A DNA stretch of 64,000 nt, from the NCBI GenBank assembly GCA_025602915.1, contig JAHLJZ010000030.1:1-64000 (forward strand), read 5' to 3'. Within the stretch, counting starts at the first letter, position 1. Each line of letters starts with the position of its first letter. Of the stretch, positions 31,865-45,096 are shown in pieces. A model generated the notes under the pieces. It was not told the origin of the DNA. It made no database searches and saw nothing but the letters and a program-made list of their open reading frames with translations. This DNA is from Paraphysoderma sedebokerense (taxonomy: Eukaryota > Blastocladiomycota > Physodermatomycetes > Physodermatales > Physodermataceae). A program made the translations under genes and the position numbers.

Positions 31865-34800
31865 TTACATTCCATCTGACTTGACTTTATCGGAATCGTA
31901 TATTTCAGCTATATGCTTGTTCCCAGGAGACTGTGAAAACGCAAAGCTACTCATTCTACTACTCTCCGTCAATCTTGAACTCGATCGACTTAGAGAACTT
32001 TGGCTGAACGGGGGTGACTTCGGTCGATCTGTAACATGCAGCGAGTTCCGTGAGTGTGCTCCTGGAGATGTTGGTTCCAAATTATCATTTTTTACGGTCG
32101 TGGGGTCGGAAGGGGCGGTGGTTACTGTCAACGGAATACCTTTTTCGATTTGCTGCATTTGAATATGCTGACTTTGATTCGGAGGTTGAGGTTGCGGGTG
32201 AGTTGAAGACGGTGAATGACGTGATTGCCTAGACTCTTCTTTCGCGATGCCTTGAAAGATATGGATTTTGGTGGGCCGGAAGCGATATTTGTAGCTTTAG
32301 AACACAGAACCGTCAGTTAAAATTAAGTTACACATTTGTGATGCGGAATTAAAAAAACTGTGAAAAGAATCAACTTACAATTGCCAAGAATAGTCTCTCA
32401 TCAGAGTAAACGTTGCTACGACAACCACTACTAAATAAAATCGGAAATCTGTATAAATTCTAATAATTCCAACCAGTTGATCGGCGACATCCAGTTGGAA
32501 TGATAAATATCCATAAGCAGGCAAAAAGATCAGCCAGAAAATGAGTGACCCGATGTGACCAATGAAGGACCAAGGGAATGCCCAAAAACTAAGAAAATAA
32601 GCAAGACAACAGATCAATCGTCAGTATACGGTCTTATCATGTTCCAAGACTTCCCATTTCAATAGAATACCAGACTGTATAACAAGAATGTAGCATAAAC
32701 CAAACAAACAGACAAAAACATACTTTGTGATTAACATTGCCTTGAAAATAACAGTGGCCAAAACAGAAGTGTACAAGACGACACCCATATTCCAAATTGA
32801 CGAATTGATTCCATCAGATTCGGTGACATCAGTGCCATACGCAAATTTCACCGAGAAGAATAGAATAATTGAATGAACCAATGCATTGAACAGCCAAGAC
32901 CAAAATACTTTGACGCTGAACTGTTTGCGAAAAAAAGAGAACAATGAAGAGACATTAGGAGAAGACGAGAGTTAAAACCCAGAAGAAAGCGAGAGAGTTT
33001 GTAATAAACGTACAAGTTTTCCACTTTGACTCATAGTGTACAGTTCCGGTACTGATTCTAAGTACTTCTCTAAAAGCACTTTATCAAAGATACCAATAAC
33101 CAGCGGCGGAACAGATGTGAAGAAGACATTGAAGGAGGACAAAACCCATGATTCGTAGATAGTCTGACCAGAGAATCCATTAAACAGCGCAAACTGTGGG
33201 CCATGGTACGATGAGAGGCAAAATTTAGTCGCGATTTCTCAAATAAAGAAAAAGGGTAAACAAATATACTAACCCAGAACTGTGTCATATATAGAGTGAT
33301 ATTCTTGTAAAAGGAATACAAAATTAATTTAACTAAACGATGGTAACTCCAGCATCCATGAACCAAGAGCAGTCTTTTCAGATAGCGGAATTGAGCAATG
33401 GCGATATCAGCGGACCTTGCGGCTTGTAGCCCTTCCATTCCCGAAATTCCGACGCCAACATGGGCAGCTTGAATCATTGATACATCGTTAGCACCATCGC
33501 CTATGGCTAGAGTTATTTGCCGAGTGGGTGAATTAGAGGGGAGGCACTTTGAAGACGAAGCGGAAGAATTGGGAGGCGTTGTCTGACGATTCTTGACGAG
33601 TTTTACGATTAATGATTTCTGTAAGGGTGATACTCGACATGCTATAACAGCTATACATGATGTGCCGAGTTTGTAGAATGAATCTTCTATGGTTGGTGAT
33701 AAGGCGTGGGTAAGAGATGCACCATCAATGATCAGAGCAAATCGCGGCGGATTGTCCGAATTCGACGCTTTACTAACAGTAACAATATGGTCGTCGATGA
33801 TTCTTTTGGTTTCTGATTTCGAAGTAGTATTGACAATAAGTAATTCCATGTCTTCTTGCAAAAGCTTGCATGAATACCCAATATTAATGGCAGCTAAAAT
33901 GGCGAAATCGCAAAAAGTAAGTGATGAAGCTCAAAAAAGCCTTGACCAGGCAGAAAGGTAACACAAAACTCACTCTCTTGTCGATCACCAGTGAGAACCC
34001 ATATTTTTATGTTGGCCTAAACATAAACAAGGTTAGAACATGACCCGAAAACTTTAACTGTGGGGATAACACGACAGAATCAAAATCTTACCCGCTGCAA
34101 CTCATATATCGTATCAGGGACACCATCCTGTAATTTATCTTCAATGGCGGTACATCCTAATAACACCATATTCTGTTCAATCAACTCTGCGGCTTTATCT
34201 AACTCTTCACCTCTATTAACCAACGTCGTCGACGCGCGATCATAGATCTCCTTCCAACTATTATATTCCTCCTCGGGCACTTCTTTCATCGCAACAGACA
34301 AAGTCCGTAAACCTTCTGTAGCATAGTACTGTAATGCCAGCTCAGTGTTCGATAGTGCTGAGTTCCAAGGGTGACTACTATCTAGTCGGGGTATGATAAC
34401 AGAATCGGCGCCCTTCAAATACAATACAATTTTCCCATTTGGTCTTCGCAATAGTAAGGACATTCGTTTACGAGTGCTGTTGAATTCGTTGACTGCTAAT
34501 AGTTCATAAGTTTGCGGTATTTCGATAGACGGATTATCAGGTGACGGAACGTTGATTGTGATCGATGTCGGCTTCCGTGAAACAAATACGAATTTGGCAT
34601 CTTTAGCTCCTTTCACTAATGCGGCTTCATCCGGAGATGATGCTTGATAAGTGATTGATCCATCTTCGTTGTTTTCAGGAATTACAGTGTGGCATGTCGC
34701 CAATAATGTCAAAAATTCCACCAAACAGGTTTCGGGGCTGTTCATATTTCCGTATCCGTGTCGTTTGACAATATTGGCTACTTCTTGATTCATACGTTCG

Positions 34801-36714
34801 TAAGTTCGAAACGTGACCCTAAAATTGCCGTACATGACAGAGTAATCTCCGTTGTCTTTCAAGACGGTTTCTGGCGATTTGACAACTTCTTCAAGGACTT
34901 CTTCAGCATACATGATGCCCCCAACACAACATTCTTTCCATTCCATAATGTTACACGTCAATGTACCCGTTTTATCACTAAAAATGAATCCGACTTGACC
35001 AAGTTCTTCGACAAGCGATGATGTTCGAACAACTGCAGGTGTCTGTGAAACATCGTAGAACATTTCTTCATCGGCTGATATCAATCCGGCGACTATATAT
35101 TTCACCATCTCCATTGTGACGATTAAACTAAGCACAGAAAAGAAAGAATGAAAGACACCTGGATTAGGTACAAATATACACGCAAGGATTTCAGTTCAAA
35201 GGAAAACCCACCTGATAGGAATCAAATTATTGAACAAAATCCAAAATGTCAACAAATTCTTCACCGTTGCCAAAACTCGGTCCCCGATCTCAATTGTGGC
35301 CGTGGCACCGGGAAATGATAGATACCACAATGTTTTTTCACTTTGAACTTCCAATACTGTCGTTCCAATAGCACAACTTAACGCCAGCACAAACAGAATG
35401 CAAACCAACACTAGAATCTGCTTGTTTGTGGTACGCTCAACGTCAGTAGTTTTGATCGGTGCGGCTGTGGCATTTCTCATCAATTTACTTTCATGTCCGG
35501 TAAATATAACGATACCGTAGACCCAAGTGGTATTCCGCAGTTGAGCGCCACGCAGAAGAATTTGTTTTGGTTCTAACGGAATCGGAGCAGGAGAGGGATT
35601 GGACTCTGTTGGCGACATCTTAAAAGTTCCTTCGAAAGTATATAATGAATTATTCGGTTGCTCGGTTTCCAGAACTCCGGAGAGGGAATGTAGAGCTTTC
35701 AGGGTATCGAATTTGGCAGTCTCTGGTCTAGCTTGCTTAATTTTTAAATTGGTTTCTCCGTCTAAACTCGAGGTTTCGATAAAACAGATCCCTTCCGGTT
35801 CAGATGAACTTATTAATAGCAAATCAGCTGGAAAAAACTTTCCATTCTCCACACGGACTATATCACCGACTTTTACGTCTCGCCATTTTATAGTGTGCAA
35901 TTCATCACCTACCAACACGGATGCTGGCCGATTATTTACCTCGTCGTCGTTTTTATGTCTTCTTGAATCCTCTAATCCTTCTTTCAGACCTGTGAAAGCT
36001 AATACGAGAGAGAGCGGAATGATCGTGTCAAATTGATTGGTGGGTGAGACGTCTGATATTTAGAATGACGATACAGATATGTGTATATTTAGAAATAAAT
36101 GCATAGAATTAGTTTGAATTATCTTTATATCTTCTCATGAGTGAAGTCAAATTGAAATCCATACCTGGAATCTGCTGTATACAGGCGGTGAACAAGAAAA
36201 ACAGATTGGCATATTTGCTAAACTGCTCAAAGAAAAATTTTGGCAAAAACGTAACATAGGTATATTTTGCTGTCGATATACCGTTATGCAGGAATTTGGA
36301 GTGCTCATTCTTGGGTCTATCATTCACACAGATAGTGCGAAAACTGGTCGCCTCAGCTGAAAACGACGAAGGTCTCCTAGACCCCGGTGGTGACTTTGTT
36401 TGCCTTCGTTGATTGGGCATGCCTAATGTAGTTTCTGTTGATTCTCGGGTCGGTTGTTGAACAGGAACAAGAGCCGTAGGATTCACAACTGGTGCTCCGT
36501 TGTTGACAGTTGCACTAAGATTACTGGTGCCACCGTTGACGCTTGATTCGAGGTATTGGATTCTAGGCTGCGCGGAACCACGACGGGGAGGATGAACTGA
36601 GGACGAAGGCTCTTGCTGGGAAGGCTGTTGTGTTGTTGATGGTGACTCTATCGGCATATTCGGGAGATGTAAGTCTATTGGTTCGGATTGCAGCGGAGCG
36701 GGTTGAAGAGACAT
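31865..36714 (-). CDS. P4-type ATPase, aminophospholipid flippase (Drs2/ATP8A-like)
   Basis: Nine exons, 5' to 3': 36165-36714, 35212-36052, 34092-35127, 33974-34016, 33274-33893, 33014-33193, 32724-32920, 32379-32588, 31865-32294 (1368 residues). It moves phosphatidylserine or phosphatidylethanolamine to the cytosolic leaflet of Golgi, endosome or plasma membrane. P4 hallmarks: KYTYVTFLPKFFFEQFSKYA and FFLFTACIQQIPG before the first spans; actuator SLDGETNLK (about 280); phosphorylation loop FSDKTGTLT (about 515); LTGDRQETAINIGYSC; GDGANDVSMIQAAHVGVGI (about 953); then six C-terminal spans with YMTQFW and PELYTMSQSGKLFSVKVFW. All catalytic motifs look intact. The N-terminus (about 110 residues) is Pro/Ser-rich and the C-terminal cytosolic tail Ser/Gln/Pro-rich, both probably regulatory. 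Flippases need a CDC50 partner; none lies in this window. Confidence 0.94.
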
Positions 36715-37247
36715 AATGGAATCAAGACAAAGACAGTATCATAGTAAGATTACTGTATTTAAAAATTTCTATGCGAAAGATATGTTGAATGCCCGCTCTG
36801 TTTTATATTAAAATAATCAAAAGTTTAACTATCAGTCCAAATTGCATAAGGGGAAGAGCGATTCTGGATGCGTTTGTTTTGAACAGTGGCGAAAGGATTG
36901 CGGCAAGACGAAAGACAAACAGAATTCAAAGGAAGGTCTCGCATATCAGCATGCGCAGACATCAAAGATACTCACCTTCCTGTGGATACAAAATGCCCTC
37001 CAAAGTGTTCTCTGATAAGAGCGGATGTCCTGAGATAAATTTAGACTTCTGCCAAGTGTCTCTCAGGCCAACTACGCGAGCTTCCTCTGCTTCTATTTTT
37101 AACCTCTGATCACAAAGATGACGAATTAAAGGAGATGCAACTGAGATGATCGAGGTCTTATCAAAGTATTTGTATATATTTCATTAGAATATGTACGTCT
37201 GCATTGGATATATTTTATTTCTGTACTATTCTGCTCACCCGCACCGC
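36715..37247. other. Gap between flippase start and MED16 end, with a coding-like frame
   Basis: Promoter of the flippase and 3' region of MED16 (AATAAA at about 37217 on the minus strand). On the minus strand 36956-37175 is open without an ATG and reads like real protein (RLKIEAEEARVVGLRDTW, then SGHPLLSENTLEGILYPQE), ending at a strong donor-like GTGAGT. See the findings; I could not attach it to a gene. Confidence 0.45.
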
Positions 37248-40200
37248 TTACAGTCTCGCTTCTCCTTTCTCCTGTGAATTCGGCACGCTCCACCAGCTTC
37301 CACCACAAACGCACTTCCGATCAAAATGATGGTACCAAGGTGCATAAATTATGGCGGTCGTACTCGTAAAGAATTCTTTTGGATCTTTCGGCGGTGTACT
37401 TACGGACGAGAATTTGTGACATCTGTTTGTGGGATGCAAATCGATCGATCATCCAGATTAGCGTCAGTCAACGTCAAACGAGAAAATTCCAGAGATCAAG
37501 ATAAATCAACTTACCGCATACACATTCTGACATTCTCTACCCTCCCTAGCCTAATTTTCTTAACTATATCAAACTCCCTCCTTGCCCTTTCACTAACCGT
37601 CATCCACTCCTGGTCTTTAATCGCTCCATGTAACATTGTAATTCTTCCCTCTCCGTTGTCCAGTTCCAACCACTCTCCTTCATTCACCAATATGTTTAAA
37701 CTGTTGATCAACATGCCTCCATATCGTTCATGAATTTCTTTTAATTTGCCCATCACATTGTCATTTCGTAAAAAAGAAGCAGGAATTACACTGTCGACGA
37801 GTATTGATATCTCTTCCGGTGCATTCTTTTCCTGAACTCCCACTTCTGAATAACGATCCGAATTAACGTCCGAACCAGAAGTCAAAGAAACCAAATTGAC
37901 TTGTTCGACCAATTTACTGACTTCAGTCAACCATTTAAACACGATATCAACATTCAATTTCGTTCGCCCACTTAAACTCTTTAATTGCGTGTGCAATGTC
38001 ACCATTTCGGGTTGATTCACTCCCGACGAAGGAGATGCGGATGAAGATGAGAGTGAACTATCGAGATAGCATCGATACAGCCGAATCAATACCAAAAGTC
38101 GTCGAATCGTGTTCACAAAGGCAGGATGAAATAAGGGAACCAAGTATGTAGGAGATGTAGAGGATACGGAATGTGGTAGTTTCACATCTTTTGAGCGACG
38201 TTTAAAGGAATTGTTAGCTTAACAAAATGAAATACAAGCACAAAAGAAACGGCAACACCCACCTGTCCCAATCACAGCCCCATTGACCATTCCTTCCACA
38301 GTATTCGTCTTCCTACCTGACTCTTTTACTTTTAGTCTATAATGAAAGACAGTATATCTTATCAACTGTGAACAGAAATCCTGAACCCAGGTTGATAATG
38401 AAGCCAAGGAAATGACGTGCTCTGTAATATTTCACCGCCCCAGCACATATAGCATTAGCACAAATTTTGCCATCACTAAACAAAAAAGTACCATACCTTT
38501 CTTGACCGCGGCAACTTTTATCCCAACCTGCTCAATTCCGACTTTTAAACCAGTCTCCAAAACTGTCATCACCTCATCCAAATTCTCAAAGCTAGATAAA
38601 AATATCTGCTCGATGATTGATAAATGGAGTATAGAAAAGCAATGGCGATATTGAAGCCTTTTTGACGGCTGATGACTGAGGGATCATTGCATTGCATGAT
38701 TAGCAGTTAGTAAACGCAACATGAAACCTGAAATGAGCGAGTACTCACTTGTAACATGCAACTGCCAGTTCTAATAGTTTTCGTAGCAATGGTTGTTCAC
38801 AAACGTTCATATTCCAAACCCAGTTATCCTTCCAAACTGTATTGCCGTTGGTACTACCGTTCACACTTGTAGTTTGCTCTTGCTGGGTAATTTCTCGGTC
38901 GTGCATTATGATCGGAACAAGAAGTTTGAACAGCCCTTTCAGAACGGATCCCGAGAAATCTGGAAATGCACGAGAATATGCCGATAAGCGGGAGATTCTT
39001 TAGTATACAATCCGAGATTTAACCACGAATAACCCAAAGCAAAAGTGGACATCTACCTTCCCCTCCCGCAACTCTTTCCAACATTACCAGCATTACCACC
39101 AGATCGTTGACATCAATTTCGTTCAGAATTCCCAAGGCTAACTGTCTCGCCACACCATTAATGACTTCATTCCTTTTTTCTTCCACTTCATCTTTACTCT
39201 CAATAATTTTTTCCGGTTCCAAGCCATTCCGTGACTCAGCATTACTTGTCTCAGCGGCATCGAGGGAAGCTGGAACGAATAAGTCTATCCATAGAGGGGA
39301 TAAATCCAAAGAATCGAGTGTACCAGACGCTCGAAGTATGGCAACTGATGCGATATTCGGAGAGGGAGCAATGTCGATAACCTGAGAGTTTGCTTTTGAT
39401 GAAATACTAGAAGTTGGAGATCTGTATAGAGATGACTGGAAGTTGGAGCTAATAGTCGAATCCATTTTAAATACATTATAGGAAAGCAAATTAGGCTAAC
39501 GACAATCTGAATCATGAAGAGAAAAGAAAATTCAAAATGTAGCTAACCAAGAAATGACTTCGACAGTTCCATTATCCTGTCCGATCGCGACCCACTCATC
39601 ATTTGTCAGTGTCTGCGAGATACATTTCAAACATGTAACGAATCCGTCGACTTTTCGGGATGCCACGAAAGTTGCGGTCTATACGTATTGAAATAGTTTT
39701 TTCAGTAAAAGCAGTCAACCGGGAAGAAAAAAAGGGGAAAAAGGCACAATTACCCAAGACTTGAAGTACCCTCCCTTGTTTAATCCTTTCGCAATCTCGC
39801 TGAATCCATACTCGGCCGCCATTGTGGCTTCAGCAATTTCAAACAAGTATAAGTGGCTCTCTATTTGCTGCCCGTGACCTTCCTTGTCATTCTTCTGATT
39901 CTCAGGTTCATTGTTGATTCCCAGCATTAAATCAGATGTGCTAAAGGTTAATCCGGAAGACTGCTGCACCGGCTGGACGACCATCAATTTACAATTGCCT
40001 GACACGTTGACATCCGGTAAAAGTATCAGATTGGTTATACATGAAGTATGAGACGAACTTGCCGACGGCGTAAAAGGAATGGAGACGGTTTGAAGAAAAC
40101 TTGGGTGGATTGATATTGATCCTGCACATAGAGTCATTAGCTTAGATTTATCTCCCAAATTAAAGATAAGCTATCGCCTGGAACGACATAGCTGATCAGC

Positions 40201-41724
40201 TAACAAAGAGCAAAACAATGAATGAACAAACCAGCGTCAGTCTCTGCGTTTTTCATTGTTATCTCGTATAGCCCCACACTTCCGCTTCCCAACCAGAACG
40301 AATCGGGCGAATGTATTGCAACTAATATCCTACCGTCCTTCAACATTTTAATGTCTCCATTCGAAATTCTTAGAATATCGGAATCAATTTCATTCGATTT
40401 ACTGTCGTTACAGTCTTTTCTATAGTCATATATACGGATGAGGGAGGATGAAATCTGCTGGAATACGGAATGCTGGCTTTCATGGAAATAATAGAATTGC
40501 CCATCAGTTGAGAGAAGGCAAAACGAGTTTGGAGGGTGATAGTATTGTTTTTGCTTCCGCTGTCGGGTAAATTGGCTTGAGGAGGATGGAGTATAAGTGT
40601 ACTATAACATCAATCGTAAATAAATCAATCCACGATATTGAACATTGAGGGCAGCAGGAAATCAGTTATTTACCTTTCTACTTGAATCTAACCATTCGGC
40701 TGAAACCACCGGCTGCGTTATGGAGGTTTCGAATACTCGTTTCCATATATTGATGCTTTTCTGTTATAAACCAATCCAATGAATCAAGAAAACAACAAAT
40801 ATGATATCAGTAAGCTGTGTCAAAACGATGGTAATTCTATCGCGTTTCTTTTATCTCACTACAACATAATTCACGTTTGACCTCAAGTGGCAGATCAGAA
40901 TGGAAAACACATACCTCGAAATTCCAGATGGCGACGTTCCCTATCTCGTCAATACTTAATAGACAATCCCCAGAAGGATTAAATTTGACCACCTGGATTT
41001 CATGCTGTTCATATTTTTGGTATGGAAGATTCTTTTGGGTTCCTGATGATTGCGATGTTATTGGCGCATGGTGCGAGAGATTTATCGAAGGGGCGCTGAA
41101 GTTGGACAACGGAGAGTAGGTGGGTGATGAATGAAAAGGTGGATAAATCAAGCGTAGTGGTGGTATACTGAAGATAATATAGCGTTTGAATAATAGTCAA
41201 TAGATTGTGCGCATACCCGGATGACTTTCCACTAATGATGAAAACTGAGCACGTACTATTTTGACAGTTTCCTCCTCCTTTGATATTTGTGGTTTGAGTT
41301 GAATTCCGTGGTTAATTCCGGCACCGAGCAGGCCAATACATTTCGATTTGACCATGATAAAAAGCTTCACCGTGACATAAATAAAAGACGAAGAGGACAA
41401 AACCATTAATGTGGGGCCATAATTGTGTCCAAGTCAATAACAACATTTAAAAGACAGGAGAGACTGCCAAGGAAATACAGCATACTTTGTTCTATTACGC
41501 TGGTTGTGCTTATTCCATAATCTAATTGAGAATGAATCCGCATCGGATTTAATGAACTCGAATTTTCTTTTTTTAGTACTGACTGGGTTGTTGGAAGTTG
41601 TGGAAAGTGGTTGTAACTGGGGTGTTAGTTCGTTGGAGGGTGTGATTTCGAATGTGATGTCCGACGATAAGATGTCAGTGCCGATTAGGGTGGAGAGATC
41701 GGGAAGGAGAATATCGTCCTCCAT
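37248..41724 (-). CDS. MED16: Mediator complex subunit 16
   Basis: Thirteen exons, 5' to 3': 41486-41724, 41257-41364, 40915-41167, 40674-40760, 40232-40601, 39754-40121, 39548-39678, 39057-39448, 38749-38959, 38497-38675, 38263-38421, 37515-38187, 37248-37422 (1114 residues). MED16 (yeast Sin4) is a WD40 beta-propeller plus helical tail in the Mediator tail module and relays activators to RNA polymerase II. Visible support: LSWSNRNVLACSV near residue 85, matching the family's WSxRNLIAF; the first WD-like repeat VVKFNPSGDCLLSIDEIGNVAIWNFE region; further WD-like blades; a helical C-terminal half; and the ending MCMRCHKF, then DRKCVCGGSWWSVP, closely matching the animal MED16 ending CTRCG and NCLAGGLWWRVP. 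The splice between exons 1 and 2 was set by this homology. Intron phases agree throughout. It lies upstream of the flippase in the same direction, without overlap. Confidence 0.85.
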
Positions 41725-42543
41725 CTTTGATTTGTATGTTTGTTATCAATATCAAGTTAGTGTGCAAATATACAATCCGAATGAATTGAGGCAATGGCGG
41801 TTGAGGCCGACGACGGCAAGAATAGCTTAGCAACGCATCCAGCATCAGGTCAAAGTTGAATGACAGAGGGAATATGGTTGGGAGGCTCGACATACAAAAG
41901 TATGTCCTGTAAGATTGTCTATGCCGGCGGATATGGTTGTGAAGTGAGTTATCGCATCACAACGCGGTAAAAGAGAATGTTTATTTTGGGATAGCAGCAA
42001 TATCGCGGGTTGGGATACAGGAATGTGTGTATGTCACAATCATACCGAATATGTCACATGCATTGCATTTTATCTCTAAAGTTATATTTCTATGGGATAG
42101 CATAAAAATATTGCTCTCATCCATGGCTTGCAGAGACTGTTTTTTCCACGGCTGTGATGGATCTAAAGGCATTTAAGGTTTGCCTTTCTTCGAGCCATCC
42201 AACGTACCTCGGTCAGCAGAGTTATGCCTTGGGAGGTCGTATGGCGAATGAGTGGCCGTCATCGGGTGGTGGAATTGAAAATGGACTCATGATGCGAAGC
42301 ACTAGATGTACTGGTTCCTTGGTGCAAGATGCAATCGGCGGTGGTTGATGTGCCCATACAATACTCTTCGTCCTGGTGTACCTTTTGAAGACGTCTTCAC
42401 GGATCCACAGATATCTCACACTGACATACACTCATGTATATTCAAACATTCTCTGTGATTTGTACTGATAAATGAATGTTGAAAAAGTTGATGGCTGGAC
42501 GCGCCGAACATAATCCACAACTTTAATTGAGGATCAATAAAGT
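41725..42543. other. Intergenic region between MED16 and the CNBD2-like gene
   Basis: About 820 bases: promoter of MED16 and 3' region of the next minus-strand gene. Short frames on both strands match nothing known. I see no repeat or clear element. Confidence 0.45.
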
Positions 42544-44304
42544 TTATGTTTTCCTCATCGTTCTTCGGGCAACAATACTCTTTACAACTTTGTGCTTGAA
42601 CGATTCCCAATTTCTCTTATCAATGATTTCGTTTTGACCATCCCTCCAATTCTTTTTGTCAGTGTCCACCATCTTTATCAGTTCTAGCACTCCTCCATTT
42701 AACAATTTTAGGAGATCCGCAATCCGAATTTGGATCAAATCACAACGGTCACTCGTTACGATTGATGTTTCTCGTTTAGGTATCCGTTGCATCACTTCAA
42801 GAAGTTCCTCTCCGCTTGCCAAAGACATGATTACGTCCTGTCCGAAATATGACCCTTCCGATAACGTCTCTGCTACAATTAGCCGACGAATGACTGTTTC
42901 ATTAGGCCCAAGTAAACGCTGCCCATCATAACTACTTGTTAAAAATTTGCCATTCGAGCTCCGTGTCCTAACAAAGGATAAACATTTGATCACACGAACG
43001 TGACCTTTCAGTACAAAATACATGTGTTCCGATGTGTCGCCCTCTTGATACACCAATTGATTTTTTCCAAACTCTTGGATGAGTGCGCCGTCAATTAATG
43101 TTTCAAATGCATGGGGCTCCAGAATATCAAAAAGAGGCATTGATTTTAAAAAATTGGATTTGTTTTCTCTCTCGTTTTCAGCTGCCAGTTTTATGATTCG
43201 TTCGAAGTCTACTTTGTCAACTTTTAAAAGTTCTGTCGATTCTTGCACAATAACTGATGCCGTTCGATTGCTACTCCTAATGATCGCAAGTTCGCCTAAA
43301 TATGACGAAAGATCATCACAAAATGGATATCCAGGAATGAAATATAGTAAGTTCCCAAGTATGTTGAATCACGTCCATGAAAAAATCAATTGAAGATTAC
43401 CGAACGTATCACCGGCTCTTAATTGTGACAGAACTCTCATATATACTTTGCAACTTGTCGGTTGAAATTCAGTCTTAAACACGTCAGCTCTGCCACTCAA
43501 TACGAAATAAAAGCTAGACGCCGTATGACCTTCCTTTAAAACTAACCGACCACGTTCAAATTTTAAATATTCTGCGACTTTGCAGAGACCCCTTTGAACT
43601 CCAGAACTATTCTCCTCGAAAAACATGAATCTTTTCAAATAATTTCTTATTCGCTCCAAGTCTTCTGATGTCCTATTTTGAATTGGAACGTCGCGTAATA
43701 ATCGACGCAAATTCGGCGGGACGGATGATGCCGCGTGCGAAGCGATATAATTTTCAACTTTAAAATCTAAGAAGATAAGAGTGGATCTATATTGATCTGT
43801 AGAATCTTGATTTGTATTGATATATCGCTCTAATTTATCAGACATGGATTCCCCAAGTAAAAATTTAGTCGAGATGGCAAACGCTTTGGCGATGGACCAA
43901 GCTATCCGTCGAAATCTACACACCCAGATATATTAACCATTGAATAAACATGGAATAAGTTCAGGAATTATCGCAAAATAATGTTATCAATCTAACCTGT
44001 TAATTGGGGTCTCCGTATATTTCTCTTTTGCTGTTGTTCCATTAATGTCGCCTATATTAACAGAACATAGTCCATGGCGAAGTCAGTCGCATAAATTACC
44101 TTTCATCATAATATTCGTCACATTGCCAGACATGGTTAACTCACCTACATTTACTTCGTGCACGCTTAAACTTTGTTCCAAATTCTTCTGCTTAGCTGAG
44201 AGACTATGGCTGGACAGATCGATACCAGTTCGACGATTTCGCAGTGACCGCGGTGTAGTCAAACCCAAAGACATGACTGATCGAATGTTAGCAATAGAGG
44301 ACAT
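42544..44304 (-). CDS. Cyclic-nucleotide-binding protein, CNBD2-like
   Basis: Four exons, 5' to 3': 44145-44304, 43997-44051, 43401-43915, 42544-43295 (493 residues). Two cyclic-nucleotide-binding domains follow an N-terminal helical region (FRRIAWSIAKAFAISTKFLLG). The first (about 170-290) has FYFVLSGRADVF and an intact phosphate-binding cassette FGELAIIRSSNRTASV, with the Glu and Arg that hold the cyclic phosphate. The second (about 300-430) has MYFVLKGHVRVIK but a degenerate cassette (FGQDVI, then KRETSIV), so it may not bind. No kinase or channel domain is present, which fits CNBD2, a cAMP-binding protein of animal sperm, rather than a PKA regulatory subunit. A flagellar role is inferred from that resemblance and the other axonemal genes nearby. 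An alternative donor about 40 bases further into intron 1 (AAAG|GTAATT) is also possible. Confidence 0.8.
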
Positions 44305-45096
44305 GCCTGAATTCGCAAATCGTTAGCATATAATGGAGTTATTATAATTAGAAGTAAGGCACTTTGATTCCGAGAGTTCTTAGATGCTGGGTAAATTCAA
44401 TTTCTTTTGTAATCACCCGAATCGCCTCTGATAATGTGATCAATCAGGTCAATATTATGCCGCTCACCACAAGAATTTACACAATCCAGTGTGCGTATGA
44501 GGTTACAGTCGTGGATTAATAATTTTCTGCCCGTTTCTATTTATTGCCATTTCGTGATTCGAATTCATACTGCTTTGTTTACCCCTTGTTCATCAGGGGA
44601 CAACAAAAACCATCATTTTATTCACGACTTCCGAGTGAGGCTGGAGATAATTCGACAGACTGAAAGACTAAAAATCCCAATTATGATTGTCATAATATTA
44701 TATAATTAGATACTATTATAAAATCGACTTATCGATATTAGAAATCTAATCTTTCGATTAACGTACTCTTAGCATTCACTTCCGAGAAATGTCACCTGCT
44801 GAAATGATTTGAACACTGGATACCTCTTTCATTACTCCAATATGCTTATTTCAAATAACCACCAAAATATAAATGCATTGCCTTATTTCGATCCGAAATA
44901 ATTAATAGTCTGATACTATCAGTTGAAATCATTGTTTGACCTTTACCTTCTAGCGGTTTCTCGAATACGATTTTCAGTCACGTGTCCATGTCCTTGTATA
45001 AACCGTACTGCCCCATCTCATGCATTTTCAACTCATTTCATAACCACAATCGATAGCTGATACACCTGCCACTTGCAGTATTCAATTCATTAAAAT
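44305..45096. other. Divergent intergenic region between CNBD2-like and Hikeshi genes
   Basis: About 790 bases, AT-rich in the middle (44690-44960). It must hold two promoters. No clear TATA box, repeat or open frame of note. Confidence 0.45.

Noticed and set aside
43401-44304. PKA regulatory subunit
   Set aside because: Two cyclic-nucleotide domains are present, but no dimerisation/docking domain and no RRxS or RRxA inhibitor site; the second cassette is degenerate. CNBD2-like fits better.
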